The translations under genes and the position numbers were made by a program. From the NCBI RefSeq assembly GCF_000002875.2, contig NC_009413.2:355323-419322 (forward strand): a stretch of DNA of 64,000 nt. The letters are read 5' to 3'. The notes beneath the pieces are model-generated. The model searched no databases. It had not been told where the DNA came from and worked only from the letters and a program-made list of their open reading frames with translations. Origin of the DNA: Leishmania infantum JPCM5 (Eukaryota; Euglenozoa; Kinetoplastea; Trypanosomatida; Trypanosomatidae). Below, one piece after another: positions 42,604 to 52,800 of this stretch (position 1 is its first letter; each line of letters begins with the position of its first letter).

Positions 42604-44338
42604 ACCGGTTGCTGCACAAACACAGCAAATGAAAGCGCTGCGGTGGCGGCAGGCACGAGCCGAGAGCAAAAACGGGGATGTTAAGGGCACCCTCGAGCGA
42701 ATGATGGGGGCGGGGGACAGGGAGTGAGAACGATGCGCTTCGCGTTGCAAGCAAGCACCCTGGCTCATCTTCAAGGGATCTTCCTTTCCCTCCCTTGCGC
42801 GCCGCGGCTCCTCTGGAGCCTCTTGTCCACGTGGCAGCGCAGCTGCGCAAGAACACTGCCGATAGTACGCAACTCATCCACGGTTCTTACAGGGAGTGTG
42901 GATCTGATCTACACACAGATATGGAGGGGCCCTCTCACGCGCGCCGTTGGCTCCTACCGGTTTCTCTCTCCGCCATCATCCTCCTTCTTCACCTTGCCTT
43001 CTTTTTCAAACGGGTGACTGATCGACCCAACACCTGCATCCCCTCGTCCATCCTTCTCCAGCCCCCCTTCCCTTCCCTCCCCTCCCACCGCTGCGTCTTT
43101 GCACACAGGCACGCGCACACAGATAAGCCCTAAGAAGCGGTGCGTTTCACCTCACACCTCTCTATCCCTCTCTCTCCGCTTCATGTCTTCGATGATCTTC
43201 ATTTGGCTTCGTTTATACTTCTTCTACCTCCTCTTTTTCCCGCTCGATAGGTGACTGTTGTATGCAACGACGGAGGCGCAGTCTTGTCTTTTTTTTTGCT
43301 CCCTTGCCCGATTGCATCTTTGTGGAAGTGCATGCGTTGGCTGCCGCGCGCTGTCGCTTAGTTTCGGTATCCGTGCTCGTAAGCTTCACCTCCAGTACCA
43401 CCGCAGCGACCACTACTTGTCCTCCCCCTTTTTTCTGTCCTTCGTTTTTCTTTCGCGATGCCCACGGTGCTTCCTGCGAGGCAGAGCCCAGAGGAATAGA
43501 AGGAGATACACACGCAGCCCAAAACAAACAACAACAAGCAAACACGAATTAGAGCGTCGGGGCAAAGTACGACATGTAGAATCGTCTCCCACCTCTCCCA
43601 CCCCCCAGAGAGTGTCAAACCCTCGGGTGATGCTCAAGGTGCTGTTGGAGACTTGAGGTGCTCGTCAGGATAGGAGGAGGCGGAGGGGGGCAGCCACTAC
43701 AGCCCTTTCTTCACAGATCGACAGTTTTCCTCGAAGGGGCGATAGTGTCTCGCATGCAGCCTCGCTTTTTTTTTCTCTCTCTGAATGCGCGTGTGTCTCC
43801 CCTGCGACGTCGCTCAGTTTTCACGTCGTTCCCGCCTTCCGGAGAACCCGCAAGACTCAAAGCAGCGGGCGCGAGCTATCAGAGCGCAGCTGCTGGCTCC
43901 CCTCATTGTGTGTTGGTGTTTTTCGCCAAGACGAGACTCAACGCATCGTTCATGGAAATGTGTGTGGATGTGTTTGTGCGTCTCGCGAATTTCTCTCTTC
44001 TCCTGCCTCCATCGTCCTTTCTATTTGGGCGACTGTTTTATTGGAGACGAGGGAGTGTGTGGGGTGCAGATGCCGCACAGGCACTTTGGCGAGGAGCACC
44101 ACAACACACTCGGCTACACGCGCTCCGTCTCCCTTCCGTCGTTCCACACCACATCCTTTTGCGCGGGTGCGAACCTGAATAGGTCTCAGTGCTGGAAGCG
44201 CAAGCGTCTGTGTGCGGCACAGAGAGAGAGGAAGGAGTCGTGCGGCTCCTTTTTCTAAGCAAAACAACAAGCGATCCACTTCCACTGTGCTGGAGGACTG
44301 AACGAACTCCACCTCGCGCACGAACGGCTATTGCCAAC
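42604..44338. other. Spacer upstream of the SseB-like gene
   Basis: No supported gene. Pyrimidine-rich in places; TTTTTCTAAG (AG at 44258-44259) about 80 bases before the ATG at 44339 is a candidate splice acceptor. Confidence 0.5.
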
Positions 44339-46513
44339 ATGCTGCTGTCGACGACACTGATGTGCTTTAGGCCCAGGGGGACGCGTGGCGCCGGATTTTG
44401 TTCGCTGCGCCGTCGACTGCGGCGTCTTCGTCAGACAAACCGCGCAGCTATGGAGCAGTTGCAGGAGCGCCGGCGTCTCCAGCATCTTCTGCGAGAGGAG
44501 CAGCGCAGCGCCAGCGCTACGAGTAGCAGCAGCGGCGGTGCGTCAGCACCGGGAGTGGCAGCTGCGCAGCTGCGTGCTCTTGAGCTACTGCCCCGCAACG
44601 ACGCTCTCGAGGCTGCTATTGCGCTGTGCATCAGCGAGAATCGAGATGCCCGGACAGATCTGGAGTTGGTGCGGCATCTGGTGAACAGCACCTTGCTTTC
44701 CTTTGCGTCCCCGGTCTGCAGGCGGTGGGACCCGTACGACGTGAAGCCGCAGGTATTTGCTCTGGACAACTACATAGCGCTGCCCGTCTTCACATCGCTC
44801 GAATACTTGCGGCTGTTCTGCCAGCGATTCGGGTTTGCGGTACGCGACCCAAGTGGGGTGCTGTGGGCATCCGGCTCAAGCACCACAGCCTCTGCTGGTG
44901 GTCAAGCGCCTATCATGGGTCTGCTGCCCGACACGCTGCTCCAGAGTGAGTGGTGGCAGCAGCGGCACGCGCAGCAGGAGGCGCGGCCCCCTACCGAGGT
45001 GACCATGCAGGAAAGGGACGATGCCCCCGACGGTTTGGCATCCCAGGGGGGTCAGCCAGCTCAAGAAAGGGAAGCCAAGGCTGTGCCGGAAGACGGCACA
45101 GAAGCACACATGCCTGGCAGCGCATGTGTGGCACTGAAGGCGGCAGAGCTCACCGTCCCTAATTTTGCTCCTGGCAGCGACGCAGCACAAGCAGCGCCTC
45201 CCACACCGCTTGATGGCACACCCATCAACGCAGATGCGCTGTTCGACACGATGTTGATGGACGGCCTTGTGGAGAAGGAGCTTGACACATCGAGTGCGCC
45301 TAGTGAGAGGCGTCGAGTTGCACCAGCGAAGAAGGCGGTACGCACTCGTGCACGTAAGCGCTCACATGGTTCCGCAAGTAAGGTGCGGGGCATTAGACGC
45401 AGGGTAGCGTCATCCAGTCACCATCGCGTCCTCCGCGAACGGCATACCGGGCGGCGTCAGAGGACAGCTGGAGCAGCGACGGCAGCCGCGTCGCGTGAGG
45501 AGAGCGTAGCGGGCGCGGCGTCCGCGAAGGCGGCGGCGGACGAGGCGAAGGCGGCCTACTGGGAATCCGTCTCCCAGACCTCACCTTTCCAACTAAAGCA
45601 AGCAACTCCTCTCCCCATGTTCGGGCCTTTCCTGCACCCGTTCCTGATTGGCTACTTTGCAGATGTCTCCACACTGCTGCACAACGCCTCCATCGTGCCG
45701 GAGAAAGTGGACATCGTGCTGAATCCAGCTTCTCCCTTGGAGTTTGTGCTGTCGCGGGCGGCGACGGACCGCGTGCTGCACAAAGAGCAGCTTCTCCATC
45801 AGGCTTACCTTAAGGTCGAGAAGGAGCTGCAGCGCGAGTTCAGCGCTTTCTTCGCCGCCTGCTGCCCAGAAGTCATCTCCGCCTCCAGCGCGTGTGTGCC
45901 ATTACCCATGAACGCGGACGAAGTGGACGCGGCATGGCAGGCCTCTCAGCGCCCCGTTAACAACGGCCGCCGAAGTTGCAAATCGGCTGCCTCGTCGCCG
46001 AACGAGCTGCAGGCCTACCGGGAACGGACGCGGCTGCTTCGCGAGGCGGAGTACCGCAACGGTGTCACCTACGAGCTTGTTCTTCTCATTCAGAGCACGT
46101 CGCTCGAGGAGACCTTCACCAAGATCCAGCAGGCAAAGCATCAGTCGGCGCTGATGGGCCACGCGAATCTGGATGTGCTGCCCGAGATTGCCGCCGCTCC
46201 ACATGTGCGCGAGATGGCGCACCACTTTTACGACGGCGCCAGCGAGCAGGAGAAGAGGTTGATGCAGCGGGCGATCGCCGCACAGCATGAGCGGAGCTTG
46301 GGCGGCAAGAGTCTTGGCGATGGCGCTGCCGAGAGTGACAGCGTGGCAGCCGCACTGGTTTCCGGGCACATGGGTGTGTTTGTGCGGCGAGGGGAACCTC
46401 GCACCATTAATGTGGCTCAGTCGGCTGACTCATACTTCCACGTCCCCACCAACGCCTACACGGAGGCGCACGCGGTCTTTACGGAGGACCTCAAGGTGAA
46501 TCGCGGACAGTGA
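44339..46513 (+). CDS. SseB-like domain protein split by a large low-complexity insertion, possibly mitochondrial
   Basis: 724 residues from the first ATG (the frame continues 50 codons up to a CTG). Residues 1-35 are strongly basic (FRPRGTRGAGF, then Arg-rich) and could be a mitochondrial targeting signal. Residues about 85-165 follow the SseB N-terminal pattern: NDALEAAIAL, a helix with LVNSTLLSF, then the hallmark LPVFTSLEYLRLF. The rest of that fold seems to resume only near 424, with MFGPFLHPFLIGYFADVSTLL and VDIVLNPASPLEFVLSR, the last resembling the NPxSP strand of SseB. In between lie about 250 residues rich in Ala, Arg, Glu and Ser. The C-terminal 250 residues are helical and unassigned. 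SseB-family function is poorly known, so no activity is claimed. Confidence 0.75.
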   Translation: MLLSTTLMCFRPRGTRGAGFCSLRRRLRRLRQTNRAAMEQLQERRRLQHLLREEQRSASATSSSSGGASAPGVAAAQLRALELLPRNDALEAAIALCISENRDARTDLELVRHLVNSTLLSFASPVCRRWDPYDVKPQVFALDNYIALPVFTSLEYLRLFCQRFGFAVRDPSGVLWASGSSTTASAGGQAPIMGLLPDTLLQSEWWQQRHAQQEARPPTEVTMQERDDAPDGLASQGGQPAQEREAKAVPEDGTEAHMPGSACVALKAAELTVPNFAPGSDAAQAAPPTPLDGTPINADALFDTMLMDGLVEKELDTSSAPSERRRVAPAKKAVRTRARKRSHGSASKVRGIRRRVASSSHHRVLRERHTGRRQRTAGAATAAASREESVAGAASAKAAADEAKAAYWESVSQTSPFQLKQATPLPMFGPFLHPFLIGYFADVSTLLHNASIVPEKVDIVLNPASPLEFVLSRAATDRVLHKEQLLHQAYLKVEKELQREFSAFFAACCPEVISASSACVPLPMNADEVDAAWQASQRPVNNGRRSCKSAASSPNELQAYRERTRLLREAEYRNGVTYELVLLIQSTSLEETFTKIQQAKHQSALMGHANLDVLPEIAAAPHVREMAHHFYDGASEQEKRLMQRAIAAQHERSLGGKSLGDGAAESDSVAAALVSGHMGVFVRRGEPRTINVAQSADSYFHVPTNAYTEAHAVFTEDLKVNRGQ

Positions 46514-47489
46514 CCGGGAAGGAGAGCGAGAGAGGGGCCATGCCGCCAGGAGAGGAGTTCCACTCCAACACTCCTGCGCGGCCACCTCTCCGACGGCCTT
46601 GATGGTCCTGGCGGGCGTCACTGTTTTCTTCGCTTGCTTGCTTGCCTCGTGTCTTCTCGTTGTTCGCAGCAATCGGTGGGGCCTCAGTAAAACCACGCTG
46701 CCCTCATTCACGTGGATCGGCACACATGGACGCACGTACACACAGCACTCGACCGGTGAGTTGTCACGTCCGAGAGAGATGCCCGCTGATGGTGACGCTG
46801 ACAACACGAGGTCTCGGTACGGTCTGCAAAGCAAGGAGGGAGGGAGGGAGGGGAGGGGAGGGCGCACGAGACCATGTGCTGTCGTCAGGCTGAACTTCTT
46901 TGGTGGCATGTCTCGGAGATGCTCAAATCTACTTATTTTCTTTTGCTTTCGCGCATGTTCGGCGTATCTACGCGATGCGCACTTGCGCTTCACCCCTCCA
47001 CCATCTCTGCGCTCAAGGCCCTCTTCGTGAGAGCATGCATGCGACCTTGCACGCCCTCGTACTTTTCTGTACCCACGTTGCCTCCTCTCTGCGCAGCGGA
47101 CAGGCAACGCTTCATCCTTCTCTCCCATTGCATTTTTCTCATCCTTCACATTTCCCCTCTGCAGGTTTCTCTCGCTCTACGGGAGTGCTTTCTCTGGCTT
47201 TACCTGTGATGCAACACACCCACACACACAATCAATTTGCCTCTCGATTCACTCGCCACTCTCTCTACAAAACCTTTGCTCTTCTCGGTGCGCCGTCGTC
47301 CAGCAGCTTCTCAGCCACTTCTCCTGCGTATAGGGTGCGGACGGCTTCTTCTTGCAATCGTCTCCGTGACGGTCACAAGCACTTCAGGAAGTACACACAC
47401 ACATATATATATATAATTGGGCTCTGTCCCACATTAGCTTGGGAGCTTCTGCAGACTTACCGTGGAACGCGCGCACACACTGCGTTAGG
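46514..47489. other. Spacer upstream of the 42-residue-repeat gene
   Basis: No supported gene. Contains a strong pyrimidine tract with AG at 47163-47164 and a TA tract at 47403-47416. Confidence 0.5.
47133..47164 (+). promoter_or_regulatory. Candidate trans-splice acceptor for the gene at 47490
   Basis: TTTTTCTCATCC-type tract ending in CTGCAG (AG at 47163-47164). A weaker AG at 47453-47454 lies closer to the ATG. Confidence 0.4.
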
Positions 47490-48083
47490 ATGACGGCTAC
47501 GGAGTACCACAAGCTGATCGCCGAGCGCCTCCTTTCCCCGGAAGAGGAGGAGAACCTCGTGCAGCGCCTGTACTACCGGCAGATGAAGCTGACGGAGCAG
47601 CGCGAGGAGGAGCGCCGCGCCACCCTGGAGCGGACACGCGCACAGATGCAGAAGCACATTTCGAAGGATGAGGAGGGCCGCCTGGTAAGCCGCATGTACG
47701 ATCAACAGGTGGCGCGCTTTGCCAACTCCAGAGCTGAGCGAGATCGCAAGTTGGCGGAGGAGATGCACAAGAATGATAAGAAGATGGACTCCAGCGAGAT
47801 CGATGACCAGGTGCGCCGCATCTACGAGGAGGAGCGCAAGAGGAGCCAGGCGCGGCGCGAGGAGCTTTACGCGCGCTACATGCCCACCGCAGAGGCAAAG
47901 AGGATTGGCAAGAAGGAGCTGAAGGGGTGCGTGGAGCGCCTTTCGCACGTGGACTGGGAGAAGCGCGACGAGGAGCTTTTCGAGAAGTACGTCTATCCGT
48001 ACGACCCAAAGACGACAAAGATCTCCCGCGACGACGAGCAGGCGATGGCGAACCGCCTCTCAACGACGAAGGGGGCGGGCTAA
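47490..48083 (+). CDS. Charged helical protein with a 42-residue repeat
   Basis: 197 residues, Glu/Arg/Lys-rich and almost wholly helical. A motif of the form E-x3-(L/V)-(V/Q)-x-R-(L/M/I)-Y recurs with exact 42-residue spacing: Tyr28, Tyr70 and Tyr112, each preceded two residues earlier by an Arg (26, 68, 110). Weaker copies occur near 145-151 (LKGCVERL) and 183-190 (EQAMANRL). The frame opens 17 codons further upstream at a non-ATG codon; the ATG at 47490 starts immediately before the repeat region and is preferred. No signal peptide or membrane segment. The family is not named to my knowledge; regular repeats of this kind suggest a structural, filament- or microtubule-associated protein (inference). 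Confidence 0.8.
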   Translation: MTATEYHKLIAERLLSPEEEENLVQRLYYRQMKLTEQREEERRATLERTRAQMQKHISKDEEGRLVSRMYDQQVARFANSRAERDRKLAEEMHKNDKKMDSSEIDDQVRRIYEEERKRSQARREELYARYMPTAEAKRIGKKELKGCVERLSHVDWEKRDEELFEKYVYPYDPKTTKISRDDEQAMANRLSTTKGAG

Positions 48084-48355
48084 GCTGCCCTACTACTGCC
48101 ACTACCCCCTTTGATGACTGTTGTGAGGCACATATGCTTACACAAATATTTGGCGGAGGTGCGCGCGAGCACGAACCCCACACGGCACGCAACGCCTTTT
48201 TTTAGTATCTCGGGTTTTAGAAATTCCCGCTTGCACCTGCAGGTGCACGAAAGTGTGGTGGACGAAGCGCGCCGACGTCGAGAGCTTGGGGAGGGGAGGG
48301 GAAGGCGAGACCTGCGGTTGCCGAAGAAGCTCTGCGCTGTTGTATATGTATGTAC

Positions 48356-48372
48356 ATATATATATATATATT
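48356..48372. repeat. TA microsatellite
   Basis: Uninterrupted AT/TA dinucleotides about 270 bases after the stop of the 42-residue-repeat gene. Confidence 0.8.
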
Positions 48373-49416
48373 GAACCTTGTCTTTGACTTGATACACTGC
48401 CTTCTTATTCACCCCCTCCTGTGTGCGCTTTCCTGCCCCCCCTTCTCCGCTGTGCTTGCCGTCGTCTTGTCGCGTGCTCAAGGGCGGCCGTCTCCTTTCC
48501 CTTCTTTTGTCCTTTGCCTCATCTCTCTGTGAGTGTCCGCTCCTTGCTGGTTCTTGGAATGGGTGTGTCTCTGTGTGTGTGTGTGTCTGTTGTGGAGGTG
48601 TGGTGGCTGTTGTTGTCATTTTCTGCCCGATATCCCTGGTACCCCCTCCCCTTTTCCCAACGGAAGGCAGCAACAACAGAACTGCGATGTAAAGCGTGTA
48701 CAACTGTTGCAGCATGTCTCTCTTCCTCTTTCTTTCTTTTTTCCTTCCCTGCTCAGGTGAAGTGAATCGGCTCACTTTCTCCGTGGGTGCGGGCGCATCT
48801 CCAAGTTTCAGTGCGCCAGGTAGTGCAGGGAGGGCTGAAGAGATGTGTGATGCTTCGCTCATTACGGCCCCCACCACGGTCTCGTGAGAGTCGTCACGTA
48901 CCTGACCAATAGCAGGCGACACCGCGCATGAGAAAACGCAAACAAAGGAATGAATGGTACACGCTGGTGCACCACAGATAAGTCTGAGATGTGGCTTGCT
49001 CTTCCCCCACACACATTGCGCCTGCCACGCCATGCTCTCTACCGACCAGCGCTCACCACCCTTCTGCAGTCAACCGCCAGCGCGGGTGCGGGCTGTCTTA
49101 TGCGCTACATCGCCCTGCGCATTGAAAGTCTTCAGGAAAGAGTGACGGCGTGGAAAACGCTCGCACGCACACGCACGCTCCCAGACTCCATGGATCTCTC
49201 TGGGAGCCGCCTCTGCAAAAGAGTTGCTGGTTCAATGCCGCTTGCTGAGTCTGCCGAGAAGGCATCGATGGTGTGCATGAGTGACACACGGGAGAGGGCG
49301 CATTCGCTTTTTCACGCTCTCTACTCGGATCCCTCTCCTCCTTTTGTCCGCATCCTGCCCCTCACAACTTCAAGCCGGGAAGACGACGACGTGCCAACGC
49401 CTAAAAGCGTATACGT

Positions 49417-49436
49417 TTGTGTGTGTGTGTGTGTGT
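49417..49436. repeat. TG microsatellite
   Basis: About ten TG dinucleotides in the spacer. Confidence 0.85.
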
Positions 49437-49886
49437 TGATCTTTGCAGTGCATCCCTAACCGTTGCCCCAACACACCTCGCTACCTTCTCACTAAGCGCC
49501 CTCGCTCGAAAGCACCGGCGCGAAGTCTTCACACTTGAACCGAATTGAGAGAGTGAACACCAATAAGCTGGCTAGTCGGGCCGTCTTCTCCCTCGCCAGC
49601 ATACGCCGCCCCACACCCCCTCTGCGTGTTTTGCTGCCACCTTTCTTTTCGCGTGCTGTAGCTAGACCGTCTACAAGTCACGTCTCCCTACTCTTCTTTG
49701 GTTCATCGAGGTCTTTTGCTATTCACTGCACGCGGCACCGCGGCAGCGCGGACGACTGTATTCCCTCCCATATACGGGCACCGACAGAGGCCTCGGGGCA
49801 GAAGGTCTGCCTCCCGCTGCTTAGACGACGCTTTCTTTTTTCACCTGCTTTTGTTTTTATCTCTCCACTTGTGCCCTCTTCTACCG

Positions 49887-52800
49887 ATGCTCACGGCAGT
49901 CAGACCTAGCGCACCAGGCATTATCCGGCACGCGCCCCAGCGCGCCGGCGATGCCGCTCGTCGCCGCCAGAGCGTGTGGCACACGATCCACCGCCGCTCC
50001 AGCGCATTCGGTGGCGGAAACGCGCATTCCAGCAGCCGCGACAACGCCATCGAGGTCAATGGGATTTCTATTGACCGCCTTACGTACATTAGCACGGCCC
50101 TTGATGCCCTGCCAGGAGTGGCGCTGCGGGAGTACTTCGTCCCTATTGTGCGACTCAAGAAGCAGCTCCTTTTGCGCCAGCGTAACGTCCTTCAACGGTT
50201 CCCGTCGCGGGACACCGTCGAAGGTGCGGCAGCGTATGCGAAGATGGTGACGAACGCACTGACGTCGCTGACCCGGGCACTCAACACGGCTGGGGGAGAT
50301 CTGATGCTGGACGGAGGCGCGGCTAATCTGTCTTTAGAGCCGAAGGACGTCATTGCCTGCTTGAAGGACAAAGTTGCCCCCGTCAGCATCGAGGCTGGAG
50401 GGGTGCTGGTCTACCCCCGTGAGCCGCCCGAGGCGTCATTTGTGTACATTATCGTGGCAGGAACTGTGTCCGCGACCTTTTTCCAGCCACAGACGCAAGC
50501 GCAGTGTCCGGCGCCTCAGCATCAACGCCGTGGTGGCGGCTTTGGAGTGCGCGGGGAGCGACGGATGTACTTCACCTCGGCCAAGGATGTGGTACACCTG
50601 TGCGGCGGTGGCCTTGCGCCAGAAGTGACGTTGGCCATAGATGACTACGCAGCCACCGATTCGATCGGATACAACAACTCCGCCGTCGCCGGCGGCGGCG
50701 GAACGAATATGGATGGTGCGTCCATGTCTAACGTGACAACTGCGATCCAGCGCTCGCTGAGACGAGCCAGCCGCACCGCCGGACAGCCAACGCTGCGGCC
50801 CATCCGCACAGAGCAAGTGTGTGGCCCGGCAGTGCTGGGAGCCGGCGAGGCTCTTGGACTGGCGCCATTCAAGTACGTGTGCTACACCGTCTCGACCACC
50901 TCTGTCGTTGCGCCAGCGTCAGGGAGCGCGTCGGCTACGTCGAAGGGTGCAAAAGGCGACGGGGGAGCAACGTACGTGGAGTTCGTCGACGCCTTCCGAA
51001 TCCGCACAAGCGACGTGCATGCCGCTGTGATCGAAATCGCTGCCCAGCAGCGGGCGGAGCGGCTGCAGCGTTCTCCGAACCTGTACGTGCCGTGGTGCGC
51101 CGCCGCACCGGGCGAAGTTGTGCCGCGTGGGGCCGCCCGCACCGTCGCCGATTTCATCGTGGCCGCTCGGCACCGCGCCCTCTACAGCGACTATGCCGCC
51201 ACAGAGCTGCTAGTGAGGCAGAGCTGGCTGCTGCAGGACACTGCGGCGCATACGATCCGCGCATTGATGTCGCACATGGTGCCACGCACATACATGCCTG
51301 GCGAGGTGATGGCCTGCCCGCACATGCCTGGGTCCGCTCGGCAGCTGTGCTTCCTGCGGCGCGGCCGTCTGAACGTTTTCGTGCTCCCGAAGAGCGGCAT
51401 CACTCCGGCACTGCTGATGACAGGGGAGTCACCGGATGGTTTGGTGGCTTCGCGCTTCCCATGCGACGGGTGCGGCTGCTGGCGCCTAAGAGAGACACCC
51501 ACAGCCCAGCCAGCGGAGGTGGTGGAATCGGGCGCCTCCTTTGGGGAGCTGTCGGTGCTTTTCAACGAGCCGCGCCATTGCATACTGCGGGCAGACACGG
51601 TGTGTGATGTGTGGTGCCTACCGCGCCAAAGTTTCGTCGCGTTGATGCAGCGTGATGCCACCCTGCGTGATGGACTGCTACGGAAGGCGGCGGTTCTCCG
51701 CGTGGAGTGGATGAGCGAGCAGCGCTTCACGCGCGCGCTGGCACAGCAGCTGCGGGCCGGCTCCGAGCTGCTGAAGCCGCTCCCTGATATTGCCATTCGC
51801 CTCATCCAAGAGCGGCTCGAGCCGGTCATCTACACACCGGGCTCGCTTGTGGCGAGCACATCGACGAGGTGCACCGAGATGACCTTCATCAGGCGCGGCA
51901 CCGTGTCGACAATTTGTGAAGGTGTCGCCACATACGGCCCAGGGGACGTGCTGGGCGAGGGATGTCTGATCCCGCATCGATGGCCACTGGGGCTTGCTGC
52001 GCGCACGATGGTGGAGGGTTGGCGAATCAAGGTGAATTGTCTCATCGACGCACTCCGGCGGATGGACCTACTATACCGGTACTCGGGTCTGGTCACGAGC
52101 CAAACGCCGCAGCTGATGAAGCAAATCTTCGGTACCCCACAACCAGAGATCGAGGTGGACACTGTTGGCCGGCAGCGCATGCCGACGGTGGGGGCACCTC
52201 CCGGAGGCAGTACCAGCTACCTCATGTACGGCCGTGCGGTGAGCGAGGTGCAGCTGAAGGCGCTGTGCTTCCTCTATCGCGGCTATGTACGGTGGGAGGA
52301 CATCAGCTACTCAACTACGGATCGTGGGGCCGACAGGTCAGACGCGACACTTCCGCAGACGGCTCTCGACGCTGTTGCTCGTGACGTGGCCATCAGCCGC
52401 CTTAGCGGGAGAAAGGGTCAGCAGGTGTCTGTTGCGCTGAGCCAGCTCCAACAGCGTCGAGGCGCTGGTGTACCCGGCGGCAAGCATCAGAAGACCGTAA
52501 GCGACATCTCTGCTGTCGCCTCGGGCTCTGCGACTACCACCGTCCCTCTGCCCACCCTAAATGACACTCCTGCCGCTGCAGGGTCCGGACGCAACACCGC
52601 TCGAGCCAATAATGGACGGCGCCAACCCACGCGCCCGCCGCGGGTCGATAGCTGCGGTGTCCCCAGACAGCGGTTAGCAAATGCCGGCGCCTTCCTAGTG
52701 AAGCAGACTTTCCTCGGTAAGGAAGTGCCATCGAAGGCCGCGACACCTGCTCACGGCCGCCACAGCCACCTACCGCTGCCGCCTCGCCTGCATCGCATGG

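Larger units (their letters stand above)
48084..49886. other. Spacer upstream of the cyclic-nucleotide-binding-like gene
   Basis: No supported gene. Contains TA (48356-48372) and TG (49417-49436) tracts and pyrimidine-rich runs. A 169-codon frame at 48950-49459 reads into the TG tract and lacks family features. Confidence 0.5.

Noticed and set aside
48950..49459. 169-codon frame before the CNB-like gene
   Set aside because: It reads into a TG microsatellite, has no family similarity I can see and lacks a convincing acceptor immediately upstream.
49698..49886. Upstream extensions of several genes to TTG, GTG or CTG (also at 4940, 9643, 18297, 25402, 33098, 44189)
   Set aside because: Trypanosomatid nuclear genes start at ATG, and these extensions run through pyrimidine-rich spacer or likely splice acceptors.
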